From Nitrososphaerota archaeon (GTDB lineage: Archaea > Thermoproteota > Nitrososphaeria > Nitrososphaerales > Gagatemarchaeaceae), in assembly GCA_016200045.1 (NCBI GenBank), contig JACQFN010000002.1:226473-290472 (forward strand): DNA of 64,000 bases. Reading direction: 5' to 3'. The notes under the pieces were generated by a model. The model was not told where the DNA came from. It saw only the letters and a program-made list of their open reading frames with translations, and did no database searches. The translations under genes and the position numbers were made by a program. This document shows, piece after piece, positions 36,554-45,401 of the stretch (the stretch's first letter is position 1; every line of letters begins with the position of its first letter).

Positions 36554-37088
36554 GTGAATCCCGCTCCGCTGCAACGGCAAGCAGTCAGGAGGGTTCTCAA
36601 CGCCGGATGCGGCGAAGACCTCTACGGCACCGACAGACTCGACCTCCACGAGACCAAAGCAACCACGAAAGTGTGCAACATGGAGCTCGGGCTTCCCTAC
36701 GAAGACGCCACCTTCGACGAGATCCTCTCTCAGTGCTCCATCGAGCACATGAGGAACCCCGGGGGCCCTGATGGCGGAGTTCGCCCGCGTGATGAAGCCC
36801 GAAGGCCTGCTCACGGTGGTAACTGACAACGCTCGCTACTGGCACTTCTTCTGGGGCATTTCAGGGAAAGAGGAATACCACGGCTCCCACCCCGACGACC
36901 AGCACTTCGCCATCTACCAGCCCTACCATCTGAGAAACCACTTCGAGAGGGCGGGCTTCAAGGTGGACGGCTATGACTATGTCCCCTACGCTGGGCATGG
37001 CCAGAAGAAGATAGACTCGCTGTTGAGGCTCTTAGGACGGGAGTCCGCTCTGCCAAGGGTCAAAAAGACGTGGGGAAGGAAGGCTTGA
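36554..37088 (+). pseudogene. SAM-dependent methyltransferase, frameshifted
   Basis: A class I methyltransferase of the Methyltransf_11 type, about 178 residues if repaired. Part one has the glycine-rich motif VLNAGCG and LPYEDATFDEILSQCSIEH; part two continues AEFARVMKPEGLLTVVTDN in another frame. The break is in a run of five G at 36761-36765, and removing one G gives NPGALMAEFARVMKPEG. In size and motif order it resembles methyltransferases of glycan loci. It is either a decayed gene at the edge of the glycan cluster or a homopolymer error. Confidence 0.75.
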
Positions 37089-37255
37089 GACAATCAATCC
37101 CTCTTGGCTTCACGCATCGGCTCGACCTTCGGCCTGACCTCAATCAGGGAAGAGTAACGGAGCCCCTCCGCCCCGTCCGAAGACCTTCTTGCTCAGCGGA
37201 CTTTGCCGCGTCGTCGCCTGTGACGATGTGGTGGCGGCCCCGATAGGAAATGGAA

Positions 37256-37876
37256 TCATGAACGACGACGGAACTCTGGCTGTGTGGCGTTGACCTTCGT
37301 TCGAGGATTCTGCGACGCCCCCACCAAGACATCTATCTTCGTTATTATTCCCTCCACCCCCTCCTCTGAGCTGACGAGAACTGCCGGCAGGACCTGGAAG
37401 AGCGATATGAGGGCATCTACCGGCGTATCCCTCCCCACCACCGCGAAGGCTGGAAGGACATGTGCTCTGACCTTCTGTTCCAATACGGCGGAAGGGTCCT
37501 CCGAAGACGCGACGAGGTCCATGATTTGGCCCTCAGAAATGGTACCAACCATCTTCCGCCGGGCCATTACGGGCATTTGTGAGATGGAATTTTTCTTCAT
37601 GATTGCAACGCAACCCGAGAGCTTTTCGTCATCTTGAACTCCTATGACGGGCGAAGTCATTACATCTTGGGCCTTCTTGCCGATTGTGGCCAAGCTGGAG
37701 TTCAACACCGACGAGAGGGCCTTCAGAGTGCTGAACGTCGGGTCCACTGTGCCGGCTTCGAGCTTGGCAACGATGGACTGGCTGACGCCAGCTAGCCTAG
37801 CCAGTTCGGCTTGTGTGTGTCCGACCTGCACTCTGATCTTCTTGAGTTGTTTCGGGTCAATCAATTGAATTGACAA
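37256..37876 (-). CDS. XRE-type HTH regulator with a CBS-domain pair
   Basis: A 206-residue regulator. The N-terminal XRE helix-turn-helix (about 7-60; TQAELARLAGVSQSIVAKLEAG) is followed by two CBS motifs (about 70-125, with DVMTSPVI, and 133-195). CBS pairs bind adenosyl ligands such as AMP, ATP or S-adenosylmethionine. The gene is divergent from metK and a 20-bp palindrome overlaps its TTG start (TTG 37864 is an alternative). I infer a SAM-responsive repressor of the methionine module and of itself. HTH-CBS fusions are common in archaea but their ligands are mostly unknown. Confidence 0.85.
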   Translation of the reverse strand: MSIQLIDPKQLKKIRVQVGHTQAELARLAGVSQSIVAKLEAGTVDPTFSTLKALSSVLNSSLATIGKKAQDVMTSPVIGVQDDEKLSGCVAIMKKNSISQMPVMARRKMVGTISEGQIMDLVASSEDPSAVLEQKVRAHVLPAFAVVGRDTPVDALISLFQVLPAVLVSSEEGVEGIITKIDVLVGASQNPRTKVNATQPEFRRRS

Positions 37877-37894
37877 TATTCCTCTATGAATATT
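37875..37894. promoter_or_regulatory. 20-bp palindrome, probable operator of the XRE-CBS regulator
   Basis: AATATTC, six bases, then GAATATT: two perfect 7-bp arms. It covers the regulator's own start codon and probable transcription start, and lies 14-33 bp from the shared AT box at 37908-37915. Its place and symmetry fit binding by a dimeric XRE protein. Confidence 0.6.
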
Positions 37895-37907
37895 CGGCTC
37901 AAGAACG

Positions 37908-37915
37908 TATTTAAG
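37908..37915. promoter_or_regulatory. AT box between XRE-CBS gene and metK
   Basis: TATTTAAG, read as CTTAAATA on the minus strand, is 35 nt from the regulator start and 69 nt from the metK ATG. If it serves both directions, metK would have a leader of about 40 nt. That leader contains a small CAGG-CAA-CCTG hairpin, but nothing that resembles a known SAM riboswitch. Confidence 0.4.
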
Positions 37916-37979
37916 CCATTACTAGGCACAGCGTCGGGATGTTCCAAACGCTCCATTTGCAGGCAACCTGGGTCTTCGA

Positions 37980-39140
37980 ATGAGCCGACGACATCTCTTC
38001 ACTTCCGAGAGCGTAGCCGAGGGTCATCCTGACAAATGTGCGGACCAGATTTCTGACGCTGTACTCGATGACATACTGTCGAAAGACAAGAACGCGAGGG
38101 TAGACTGTGAAACACTCATCATGCAAGGAACGGTGATTGTGACGGGCCAAATCACGACTTCGGCGTACGTCAACATAAAGCAGATCGTGAGGGACGTCCT
38201 CCGTGATATCGGCTTCAACAACAGCAAGGACGGACTTGACTGGGAGACCTGCGGCGTGTTGGTCTCAATCGAGGAACAGTCCCCTGACATCTTGATGGGC
38301 GTCAATAGGGCCCCTGAAGAGATGGGAGCGGGAGACCAAGGAATGATGTTCGGATACGCTACGGCGGAAACTCCTCAGTTCATGCCCCTCCCTATAACAC
38401 TAGCACACAGAATCGTCTCTAGGTTGGCCCAGGTCAGGAAGGAAGGAGAACTTCCATACCTCCGCCCAGACGGAAAGTCCCAAGTGACCATAGAGTACGA
38501 AGACGGCCGGCCGCTGAGGGTCGACACGGTGGTGGTCGCCGCGCAGCATCAAGAGGACGCATCCATGAAGCGCGTGGCTGACGACATTGTCAGCAAGGTG
38601 GTCAAGGAGGTCGTTCCGAAGGAGCTGATTGACACCGACACAAGATTCCTCGTCAATTCGACGGGGCGGTTCGTCATCGGAGGAACCCTCGCGGACTCGG
38701 GTCTGACGGGAAGGAAGATAATCGTCGACACCTATGGTGGGGTCGCTTCGCACGGCGGGGGATGCTTCTCTGGCAAGGACCCGACGAAGGTGGACCGTTC
38801 CGGAAGCTACATGGCGAGATACATCGCCAAGAACGTCGTCGCCGCCGGATTGGCCGGCAAGTGCCAGGTGCAAATAGCCTATGCGATAGGTGTCGCCAAC
38901 CCGGTCTCGTTCATGGTCGACACTTTTGGCACCGGGAGGGTCTCGGACGAGGTCATTGCTGAGACTGCGAGACAGACCTTCGACATGCGCCCCGGCATGA
39001 TAATCAAGAATCTCAACCTTCTGCGGCCATTATACAGGAAGACGGCGTGTTACGGCCACTTCGGCAGGGAAGAACCCGAGTTTACCTGGGAGCGGAAAGA
39101 CATGGTCGAGCCGCTCAGGAGGGCAACTGGTCTCGCTTGA
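37980..39140 (+). CDS. metK: S-adenosylmethionine synthetase, bacterial/eukaryotic type
   Basis: Makes S-adenosylmethionine from methionine and ATP. The 386-residue sequence has the bacterial MetK signatures: [19 protein letters not shown] at the N-terminus, [12 protein letters not shown] in the middle and [16 protein letters not shown] (usually GGGAFSGKD). Archaea more often use a very different MAT family, so this points to transfer or a lineage-specific replacement. It starts a tight plus-strand operon with three MetE-family genes and a MetF-like gene. Confidence 0.95.
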   Translation: MSRRHLFTSESVAEGHPDKCADQISDAVLDDILSKDKNARVDCETLIMQGTVIVTGQITTSAYVNIKQIVRDVLRDIGFNNSKDGLDWETCGVLVSIEEQSPDILMGVNRAPEEMGAGDQGMMFGYATAETPQFMPLPITLAHRIVSRLAQVRKEGELPYLRPDGKSQVTIEYEDGRPLRVDTVVVAAQHQEDASMKRVADDIVSKVVKEVVPKELIDTDTRFLVNSTGRFVIGGTLADSGLTGRKIIVDTYGGVASHGGGCFSGKDPTKVDRSGSYMARYIAKNVVAAGLAGKCQVQIAYAIGVANPVSFMVDTFGTGRVSDEVIAETARQTFDMRPGMIIKNLNLLRPLYRKTACYGHFGREEPEFTWERKDMVEPLRRATGLA

Positions 39141-39166
39141 ACAACCAGTCCGCCTTGACGGAGGGG

Positions 39167-40177
39167 ATGGGTATCGGAATGCAACTAACTGGGAGGTTCG
39201 CATGGCCAAGGAGCCTCATCATTGCGGCAAGGAACTACACTCGGGAAACGACCGGAGAGAACCTCGAAGCCCTCGCTTCCGCAAGGCGGTCTGCGGCAGC
39301 GGATGTTATTGGACTTCAGTCGAAGCTGGGAGTGGATTATCTAACGGACGGAGGGGTTGGAGTCTTCGACGTTTTCGCGCCATACCTCAACAGGTTGAGA
39401 GGGGTCAAGGAGACGGGAAACATAGACAAATATCCGGGCACTCGTAACTCCTATTACCACATACCGATTGTGGATGGCAGGCTAGGCAGAGAAAATTCCA
39501 TGGGGGAGGAGTATCTGCACACTTCGCAGTACCCCGAAGGAACCAGGAAGAAGGCGATCCTACCGTCTCCGGCGGCCTTCGCCCTCGCTTCAGAGAACTC
39601 CCATTACGGGAGCCTCGAAGAATTGATCTTGGATTTCTCGGAGATATTGAGAGAAGACATCTTGGACCTAGGATCGAGAGGCTACGACTACATACAGCTC
39701 AGTGATGGTTTCTTGGCAAACCAGAGGTTCAAACACAGAATCAGCAGGGGTCTGGTCAAATCGCTTCTGGATGGACTTAGGGTGGCCTTCGACGGGTTTC
39801 GAGGCAGATCGGCGTTCTATCTTCATTCGGGTGACGCGTCGGGCGTTCTTTCGGACCTCCTGCATTCAGAAGTGACAGACATCGGATTCGATTTCAATAC
39901 TCCGCTCGAAAACCTTGATGGGATCACCGTAACCAAGAACATGATCTTGGGGCTTCAGAATTCAACGCGGAAGTTACCGCGAACCCTTCTGCCAAAGGAA
40001 GCAGAGGCCCTCTCTGGACGAGCGAGAGATGCAATATCGGCACTTGGGATCGGGAGTGGAGCCCAAGTCTACCTTTGCCCCAGCCAGGACTTCGACGGTC
40101 TGCAGACCTTCCCTCAAGCACTTAGCCGAATGCTCAACCTTGCAGAGGCGGTCCGTATGCTGAGGGTGCCCTCATGA
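39167..40177 (+). CDS. MetE-family protein, N-terminal-half type
   Basis: A 336-residue TIM-barrel protein resembling the N-terminal half of cobalamin-independent methionine synthase: KAILPSPAAFALAS, then GYDYIQLSDGFLAN matching the MetE pattern I-Q-x-x-E-P-x-L with the Glu-Pro lost. Instead of the H-x-C zinc pair it has YLHSGD, and a single Cys in YLCPSQDF. It is therefore unlikely to hold the catalytic zinc and may bind the methyl donor or pair with the two zinc-site paralogues downstream. ATG 39167 (or 39179). The stop overlaps the next ATG (ATGA). Confidence 0.75.
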   Translation: MGIGMQLTGRFAWPRSLIIAARNYTRETTGENLEALASARRSAAADVIGLQSKLGVDYLTDGGVGVFDVFAPYLNRLRGVKETGNIDKYPGTRNSYYHIPIVDGRLGRENSMGEEYLHTSQYPEGTRKKAILPSPAAFALASENSHYGSLEELILDFSEILREDILDLGSRGYDYIQLSDGFLANQRFKHRISRGLVKSLLDGLRVAFDGFRGRSAFYLHSGDASGVLSDLLHSEVTDIGFDFNTPLENLDGITVTKNMILGLQNSTRKLPRTLLPKEAEALSGRARDAISALGIGSGAQVYLCPSQDFDGLQTFPQALSRMLNLAEAVRMLRVPS

Positions 40178-41439
40178 ACGACCCTCTACTCTGTACGATG
40201 GACATAGGGAGCGGCTCCCGCGACCCCGGCCTTACCCACCTTCTTACCAACAGAGAAATCACCCAGGGGCAGACAGCGCGCGTGAGTTCTTTCGTCAGCG
40301 CTGTCGACAACGAGATGCTTCCGGATTACTTCAGGCTGATAAGCAGCCCCTTCCCAGCGCGGTTCGAGGCAGCCGAGAATTTTCTAACGAAACTCGCGGT
40401 CCGGTTCCTCGAGAAGCTGGGCTACCACTGGGCCTTCGACCTGGAATGGCCTAGGACGGAGATGGTTGACTGGGAGAGCGCAGATGTCGGAGGGATGACG
40501 AAGTCCGAGGAGTGGCAACACTCGTACGGCTACAGGTTCTGGAAGCCGTCTGAGATTACCAGTGAAATCAGTTACGCCAATTCGGACAGACACGTCCAAG
40601 AACTTGAAAGGGTGTCGAAGTTTGCGAAAAGAGAAGTTCGCTTCCCGATTACAGACCCGCATTGCGAAATCCACGCGAACGACAACATGTACTACTACGG
40701 CAAGGCACTGGAAACGGAACAGGACGAAGCCAGCGCAGGTCTCAGGGGGGACCACGAGGCCACCCTGGAGTTCGCGAGACAGGTCACTGTCAAGAGGGTA
40801 AGGGAGTTATCGAGCCACGTGGCCTCGCAGAAGAGAGTAGCCATCCAATACGACAACTTCCTGGTCACGAGCGAGGAAAAGGAGTTCGACAAGAAGTACC
40901 TTGAGAGAGCAAGACTGGACTCCCCGTCCTACATTCAAGCTCTAAGGGAGATTACCCCGAACCTGCCGAACGTTCGCTATTTCATTCACAACTGCCTCCA
41001 GGACTACTCGCTCTATGTCCCCTACATTCTCGAGGTCCCTAACTTGGAGAAGTTTTGTTTCGAAATGGCGAGCCATGACAGTGAGAGGCTCGGGACCACA
41101 GATGAACAAAGGAAGGGACCGGGCTTCGAATCGCTCAAACAATTCAAAGAATATGGCCTGAAGGCGAATCAGTCAGTCGGCGTTGGAGTCGCTTCCACAT
41201 ACGAGGGTGCGAAGCCCCCTGCGCCAGAGCTCGTCAGGGACAGAATTCTCTACGCCATCAAAGTGCTCGAGGACCCATGGAAGGTACAACCTGTTTTGGA
41301 CTGTGGACAGAGGAACCTTAGCCTCAAAGCCATGTACGAAATCGGACTCAACGTGCACAAGGGACGCGACCTTGCCCTGAAAGTGATTGAGAAGGAGCAC
41401 GGGATTGACGTTACTCCGTTCACGACCGGAGGCGAATAG
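40174..41439 (+). CDS. Core-MetE-like methionine synthase, paralogue A
   Basis: A 421-residue divergent member of the MetE C-terminal (catalytic) family. Probable zinc ligands are visible: His and Cys in YFIHNCLQD, Glu in FCFEMAS and Cys in VLDCGQRNLS, the same set as in MetE. The N-terminal 150 residues, with many acidic and aromatic residues (HWAFDLEWPRTE), are not typical of core MetE. Presumed role is methyl transfer to homocysteine, or to another thiol. Coupled by ATGA to the gene before. Confidence 0.7.
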   Translation: MNDPLLCTMDIGSGSRDPGLTHLLTNREITQGQTARVSSFVSAVDNEMLPDYFRLISSPFPARFEAAENFLTKLAVRFLEKLGYHWAFDLEWPRTEMVDWESADVGGMTKSEEWQHSYGYRFWKPSEITSEISYANSDRHVQELERVSKFAKREVRFPITDPHCEIHANDNMYYYGKALETEQDEASAGLRGDHEATLEFARQVTVKRVRELSSHVASQKRVAIQYDNFLVTSEEKEFDKKYLERARLDSPSYIQALREITPNLPNVRYFIHNCLQDYSLYVPYILEVPNLEKFCFEMASHDSERLGTTDEQRKGPGFESLKQFKEYGLKANQSVGVGVASTYEGAKPPAPELVRDRILYAIKVLEDPWKVQPVLDCGQRNLSLKAMYEIGLNVHKGRDLALKVIEKEHGIDVTPFTTGGE

Positions 41440-41442
41440 CGC

Positions 41443-42732
41443 TTGCACGCTCCCAAGACGACAGTCATAGGGAGTTACCCCATCGTAGCCAGCGAGGCCG
41501 AGGTGCAGCACTACGAGCTCAAGCGAACGGCGGAGCCGGGGATGGAGTCCATCTTCAGTCCCTTCCTCAAGACAGCGGAACGGGCATTCAAGGATCAGAT
41601 CAGCGCGGGGATCGAAGTCCCATCCACGGGACAGACTTCATACGACTACCTCAACCTCTTCCTTGACCCTGTCAAAGTGGCGGGGGTCGCCTCTAACGGG
41701 TCAGGAAGGAAGGTCTCTGGTGACCTTAGGAGATTGGAGCCCCTGAGGCTGGAAGAGGTAAGGTACGTCTACGAATTGATTGACTCGGTCCAGCTGGACG
41801 GGAGGAAGGAGAGACTGCTTGAGCTGAAGGAGCCCATCACCGACCCATACACCCTTGCCACAGGAGTACAGAATGAAACGGGCAAGGATACCAGAGAGCT
41901 GACCTTTGACATACTGAAGAACATAGTGATCCCTGAAGCGAAGAGCATGGAGCCATATGTCGACTTCTACCAGTTCGATGCGCCTCGATATTCGACGATT
42001 TCCGCTAGGCCCGATTACCTTCGCCGGATATTCGAGGAGTTGAAAACCGAGCTCGACAAACCCATAGTGTTGCACGTTTGCGGCGATACGTCTCGGATTT
42101 TCGAAGAGTTGGTAAAGTTCCCGGTAGACATCCTCAGTCTTGACTTCACCCTGACGCCGAAGCTAATCGAGGTCGCATCAAGGATCAGCTACGACCAGAC
42201 CCTCGGGGTCGGGATTGCAAAGACCGAGCCCAGGGTCGAAAGCGTGGGAGAGATGAAGGCACTACTGGAGGATGTGAGGAAGAAATTGGGCGAAGACAGG
42301 CTCCACTTCGTGCACCCTGCGTGCGGGCAGAGGAATCTGCCTCTCGGGGCGGCTTATCAAAAGGATGTGAACATAACTCTCGCGAGGGACGAGGTCTTCT
42401 ACGGCGAAGGGAGGGTCCCGTCTGAATTGGCAGTGCGTGCGGAGAAGTTGAGGCCATCGGGCTATGATCCGCAGGGCAAGTTCAGGATCCTCGTGGACAG
42501 GGACTCAGGACAGATAGTAGTCACCCTCGTGGACTACGGGAACGTGCCATTACGCAGCATAAGAGGCAATTATGCAGAGAGGATCCTCCACAAGATAATC
42601 CGTGAAGGAATGTTTCAAAGCAACCAGAGCGGGACGATGCACCTAGTTTACGTTGCACTCGAGCTCGCAAAAGCCGAAGCTGCGTTGCACAACGCCATAC
42701 AATACAGACAGGACCAGCCGTTAATCCTCTGA
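41443..42732 (+). CDS. Core-MetE-like methionine synthase with C-terminal DUF4346-like domain, paralogue B
   Basis: A 429-residue protein, TTG start. The MetE barrel has TTVIGSYPIV at the N-terminus, YQFDAPRYS, the zinc pair in LHVCGDTS and a Cys in HPACGQRNLP; the Glu zinc ligand position reads Asp (LSLDF). The last 100 residues (from FRILVDRDSGQIVVTL to ALELAKAEAALHNAIQYRQD) resemble DUF4346, a small domain found in archaea and cyanobacteria, often with folate- or pterin-linked proteins. The fusion suggests a pterin or corrinoid methyl donor. Four bases separate it from paralogue A. Confidence 0.75.
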   Translation: MHAPKTTVIGSYPIVASEAEVQHYELKRTAEPGMESIFSPFLKTAERAFKDQISAGIEVPSTGQTSYDYLNLFLDPVKVAGVASNGSGRKVSGDLRRLEPLRLEEVRYVYELIDSVQLDGRKERLLELKEPITDPYTLATGVQNETGKDTRELTFDILKNIVIPEAKSMEPYVDFYQFDAPRYSTISARPDYLRRIFEELKTELDKPIVLHVCGDTSRIFEELVKFPVDILSLDFTLTPKLIEVASRISYDQTLGVGIAKTEPRVESVGEMKALLEDVRKKLGEDRLHFVHPACGQRNLPLGAAYQKDVNITLARDEVFYGEGRVPSELAVRAEKLRPSGYDPQGKFRILVDRDSGQIVVTLVDYGNVPLRSIRGNYAERILHKIIREGMFQSNQSGTMHLVYVALELAKAEAALHNAIQYRQDQPLIL

Positions 42733-43580
42733 GTGGCGGTGGCGTGCACTTTGGTCATGCTCAGCACCCTCTTGGAGAACTCTGACTTTGTGCAAACGAT
42801 TGAATTGTGGCCTCCAAGCTTCAACTTTGAAGGATCCGCGCTTTCAATCAAGAGCCAGTTCGAATGGCTCTCCGAAAGGATGGAAATCCTCGGGAGGTAC
42901 TTCGATGCATTCCATGTGGCCGACCTCAAGAACCTGAAAAGGAGGTACCTGGACCCTGTGATGACCTCAGTCTACATCAAGGGGAAGTATCCTTGGCTGG
43001 AGGTAGTTCCCACCATCTCAGCGAGGGACAGGAATAGGAAGACCCTATATGGCGCGATAGCATCAGCCTTGCATTCCGGGATAGAGAACTTGATCGCGGT
43101 CTGGGGCGACAGGTTCTCGACGGGGGAATCCGCGTATTCGGGCAACGTATATGACATCAGCGGAGTCTCGCAGCTTGTCGAAATCGCCAGAGAAGTCCAG
43201 CGGATGACCACGACGCGAGACCTCTGTGTGCTTACCCCGATTGACCTCACGAGAGCTCGAGATGAGAAATACTTGGCCCTGGCAAGAGGACGAGAGAAGT
43301 CGTCCTCAGATGTCTTCGTCTCGCAGGTCTTTCTGGGAGAACCCGAGAGGTACCTAGAGATGATCGACAGGGTGAGAGCCGACGGAATCAGGTCTCCCAT
43401 CCTCCACAACGTATTCCCATTACTGGGCTACGAAGACGCGCTTGATATTTCGGTTCACTTTCGGGGATGCAGATGGCCAAGGATTTCAGGGAGACCCTCT
43501 ACGACAACAGAGGGAAGGTAGACGGAATCTACGTTTCGTCTAGAGGGGAGCCAGAATTGGCGATAAGGGTCGTCCAGTGA
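42733..43580 (+). CDS. MetF-like methylenetetrahydrofolate reductase, C-terminus frameshifted
   Basis: A TIM-barrel flavoprotein of the MTHFR family. It has IELWPPSF (the catalytic Glu region), EVVPTISARDRNRKTL and IENLIAVWGD, corresponding to the MetF LRGD motif. The frame runs to 43521 with a tail that does not look native. Another frame encodes a good ending, AKDFRETLYDNRGKVDGIYVSS to AIRVVQ, stopping at 43580. The change of frame is at a run of four G (43463-43466); one more G would give HFRGMQM and a protein of about 282 residues. It would supply methyl groups for the MetE-like enzymes. GTG 42733 or ATG 42757 start. Confidence 0.8.
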
Positions 43581-43816
43581 CCCCGGGAAGGGCAACAACT
43601 TTCACCGATGGGCGATGGGCAGAGCCGCTAGGCCCGCGGCGACCAAAACGCTCTTGGTTTCGTGGGAGCGGCATCGCAACAAGAATCCCGCCCGTCCTGG
43701 GAATGGCAGGCCGCGCGCGCAGTCGTCGAGATTTGGACGGACTTCATTTGAAAATGACCCGCTTTTGCGGCGCAACGCCAATCGCGGGACACGAGAAGGG
43801 GTGCGCATGGTTCATA

Positions 43817-43826
43817 GCTTAAGTGG
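43817..43826 (+). promoter_or_regulatory. TATA-like box of the flippase gene
   Basis: AGCTTAAGTG-type AT box centred about 27 nt before ATG 43848. The 236 bases between the metF end and this box hold no gene or RNA that I can recognise. Confidence 0.4.
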
Positions 43827-43847
43827 CCGCTGAGTCAACCGCTTCGC

Positions 43848-45401
43848 ATGAAACAGGGGCGGTCCTCGGTGCCTTTGGAGGACCCACTGCCCCGCCGGGA
43901 AATTGAAACTAAGAGTGCAGGCAAGAGCCCCGACTCGCTCCGAGTGGGCGTGCGTTCCACCGGTCTTGTGGTATTCGGCGGGAAGATCTTCAGTGCATTC
44001 ACGGGGCTAATCTTCATTGTGATGGTAGCAAGGTGGCTGGCTCCTTCGCAGCTGGGGCTCTGGGAGGTCGTCATCGACCTGTTCACTTTCGCCTCCTACC
44101 CTGTGGGGGTGGTAGCCTACTGGGCCATCCGGGACGTCTCGAGGGGGAAGCCGGTGGGGAAGACAGCAATGGTCATGGGGACGGCCCTGAGCGGAGTCGG
44201 ACTTGTCATCTACTTCGCGTTTGCAATCCCCACCCACTCGGCGCTGGGAACTCCGCTTCTTCCGTTCCTGCTCGGAGCCCTGCTGGTCCCTCTCGGCTAC
44301 TGGAGCGCGGCCACGAGCGCCATTGTGCAGGCGTACCGCCCCGCAACCGCCGGTTACACTGTGGTGGCCTCTGAGGCGGCCAAGCTGCTTGTCGCGTATC
44401 CTGCTCTCTATGTGTACAAGACGGGGATAGAAGGGGTGATGCTGGCCCTGATAGTTTCCTACTTCATCCAGTCGGCGCTGGGAACGTATTTCGTAAGGGG
44501 TGTGCTCGTCGGCCAAATTAGGGTCTCAGAGGCGAGGAGGTGGGCGAGCGCGGCGTGGCTCCCGGCGATCAGTTACCTTCCGCTCGTGGCCGGGGTCGCC
44601 GACACGTACGTGGCCTCGCTCGCGTTCGGGACCGAGATCGCGGGAATCTATCAAGCTGCGTTCACGGTGGCATCGGTGGTGGGATATTCCTCGGCCCTCG
44701 CTTTTTCGCTTTACCCGCTGATGCTCCGGGGAGGAGACGAGAGGCTCCCGGCCGTGACCATCGAGTTTTCGCTACTGTTCAGCATCCCAATGGCTGTCGG
44801 CGGGATAGTCCTTGCGTCCCCGATCCTGTTCCTTCTGGGGTCGAAGTACCTGCCGGGGAGCCTCGAGCTCGCCATCCTATCGGTGATGTTCGTCTTTGTC
44901 ACGGCATCGTACATCGTCGACCAGACGCTTCTGGGAACCGAGGATGTGGACGCAGAAGGGAGCAGGGGATTCTCAAAGCTGGTCCACAGCAGCCTGCTCT
45001 TCGTCCCGTTGGTCAACATCGGGTCGGTGGCGGTGTACCTGGGGAGCATGTACGCGGTCCTCTGGTTCGCCTCCCGGGGATATCCGCAGTCCGTGCAGGT
45101 CTCCCTGTGGGCGGCCGCCCAACTGGGGACCACGCTCGTCTTCCTTGTCGTGAAGTCCATTCGCGCGAGGCGGTACGCGAGGCTCAGGCCGGGCTTGAGC
45201 GTAGCATACTATGCGACCTCGGCCGCGGTAATGGGGCTCGTCGTGTCACAGCTATCGGGCGCCTTCCTCGACAGGAGCGCCGACACCCCCGTCTATGGCC
45301 TGCAACTCTCGCTCATTGTTGGTGCCGGTGCCGTAACATACTTCGGACTGGTCTACGCCCTCGACAAGAGGTTCAGGTCGCTGGCTCGTCGCGTCCTCTG
45401 A
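43848..45401 (+). CDS. Polysaccharide flippase (Wzx/MATE-like)
   Basis: A 517-residue polytopic membrane protein with 12-14 helices of the polysaccharide-biosynthesis (MVF/Wzx) superfamily, starting in the membrane with GLVVFGGKIFSAFTGLIFI and with the DYQLGLW-like element WLAPSQLGLWEVV. It flips lipid-linked glycans across the membrane and belongs functionally to the glycan cluster ending at wecB, from which it is separated by the methionine module. The hydrophilic N-terminus is about 30 residues. Confidence 0.85.
   Translation: MKQGRSSVPLEDPLPRREIETKSAGKSPDSLRVGVRSTGLVVFGGKIFSAFTGLIFIVMVARWLAPSQLGLWEVVIDLFTFASYPVGVVAYWAIRDVSRGKPVGKTAMVMGTALSGVGLVIYFAFAIPTHSALGTPLLPFLLGALLVPLGYWSAATSAIVQAYRPATAGYTVVASEAAKLLVAYPALYVYKTGIEGVMLALIVSYFIQSALGTYFVRGVLVGQIRVSEARRWASAAWLPAISYLPLVAGVADTYVASLAFGTEIAGIYQAAFTVASVVGYSSALAFSLYPLMLRGGDERLPAVTIEFSLLFSIPMAVGGIVLASPILFLLGSKYLPGSLELAILSVMFVFVTASYIVDQTLLGTEDVDAEGSRGFSKLVHSSLLFVPLVNIGSVAVYLGSMYAVLWFASRGYPQSVQVSLWAAAQLGTTLVFLVVKSIRARRYARLRPGLSVAYYATSAAVMGLVVSQLSGAFLDRSADTPVYGLQLSLIVGAGAVTYFGLVYALDKRFRSLARRVL

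Noticed and set aside
37916-37979. SAM riboswitch in the metK leader
   Set aside because: The leader is only about 40 nt with one tiny hairpin; none of the known SAM riboswitch folds can be drawn.
43581-43816. tRNA or small RNA between metF and the flippase
   Set aside because: Some GC-rich stretches could pair, but I could not form a cloverleaf with a T-loop and anticodon arm, and no conserved RNA motif is visible.
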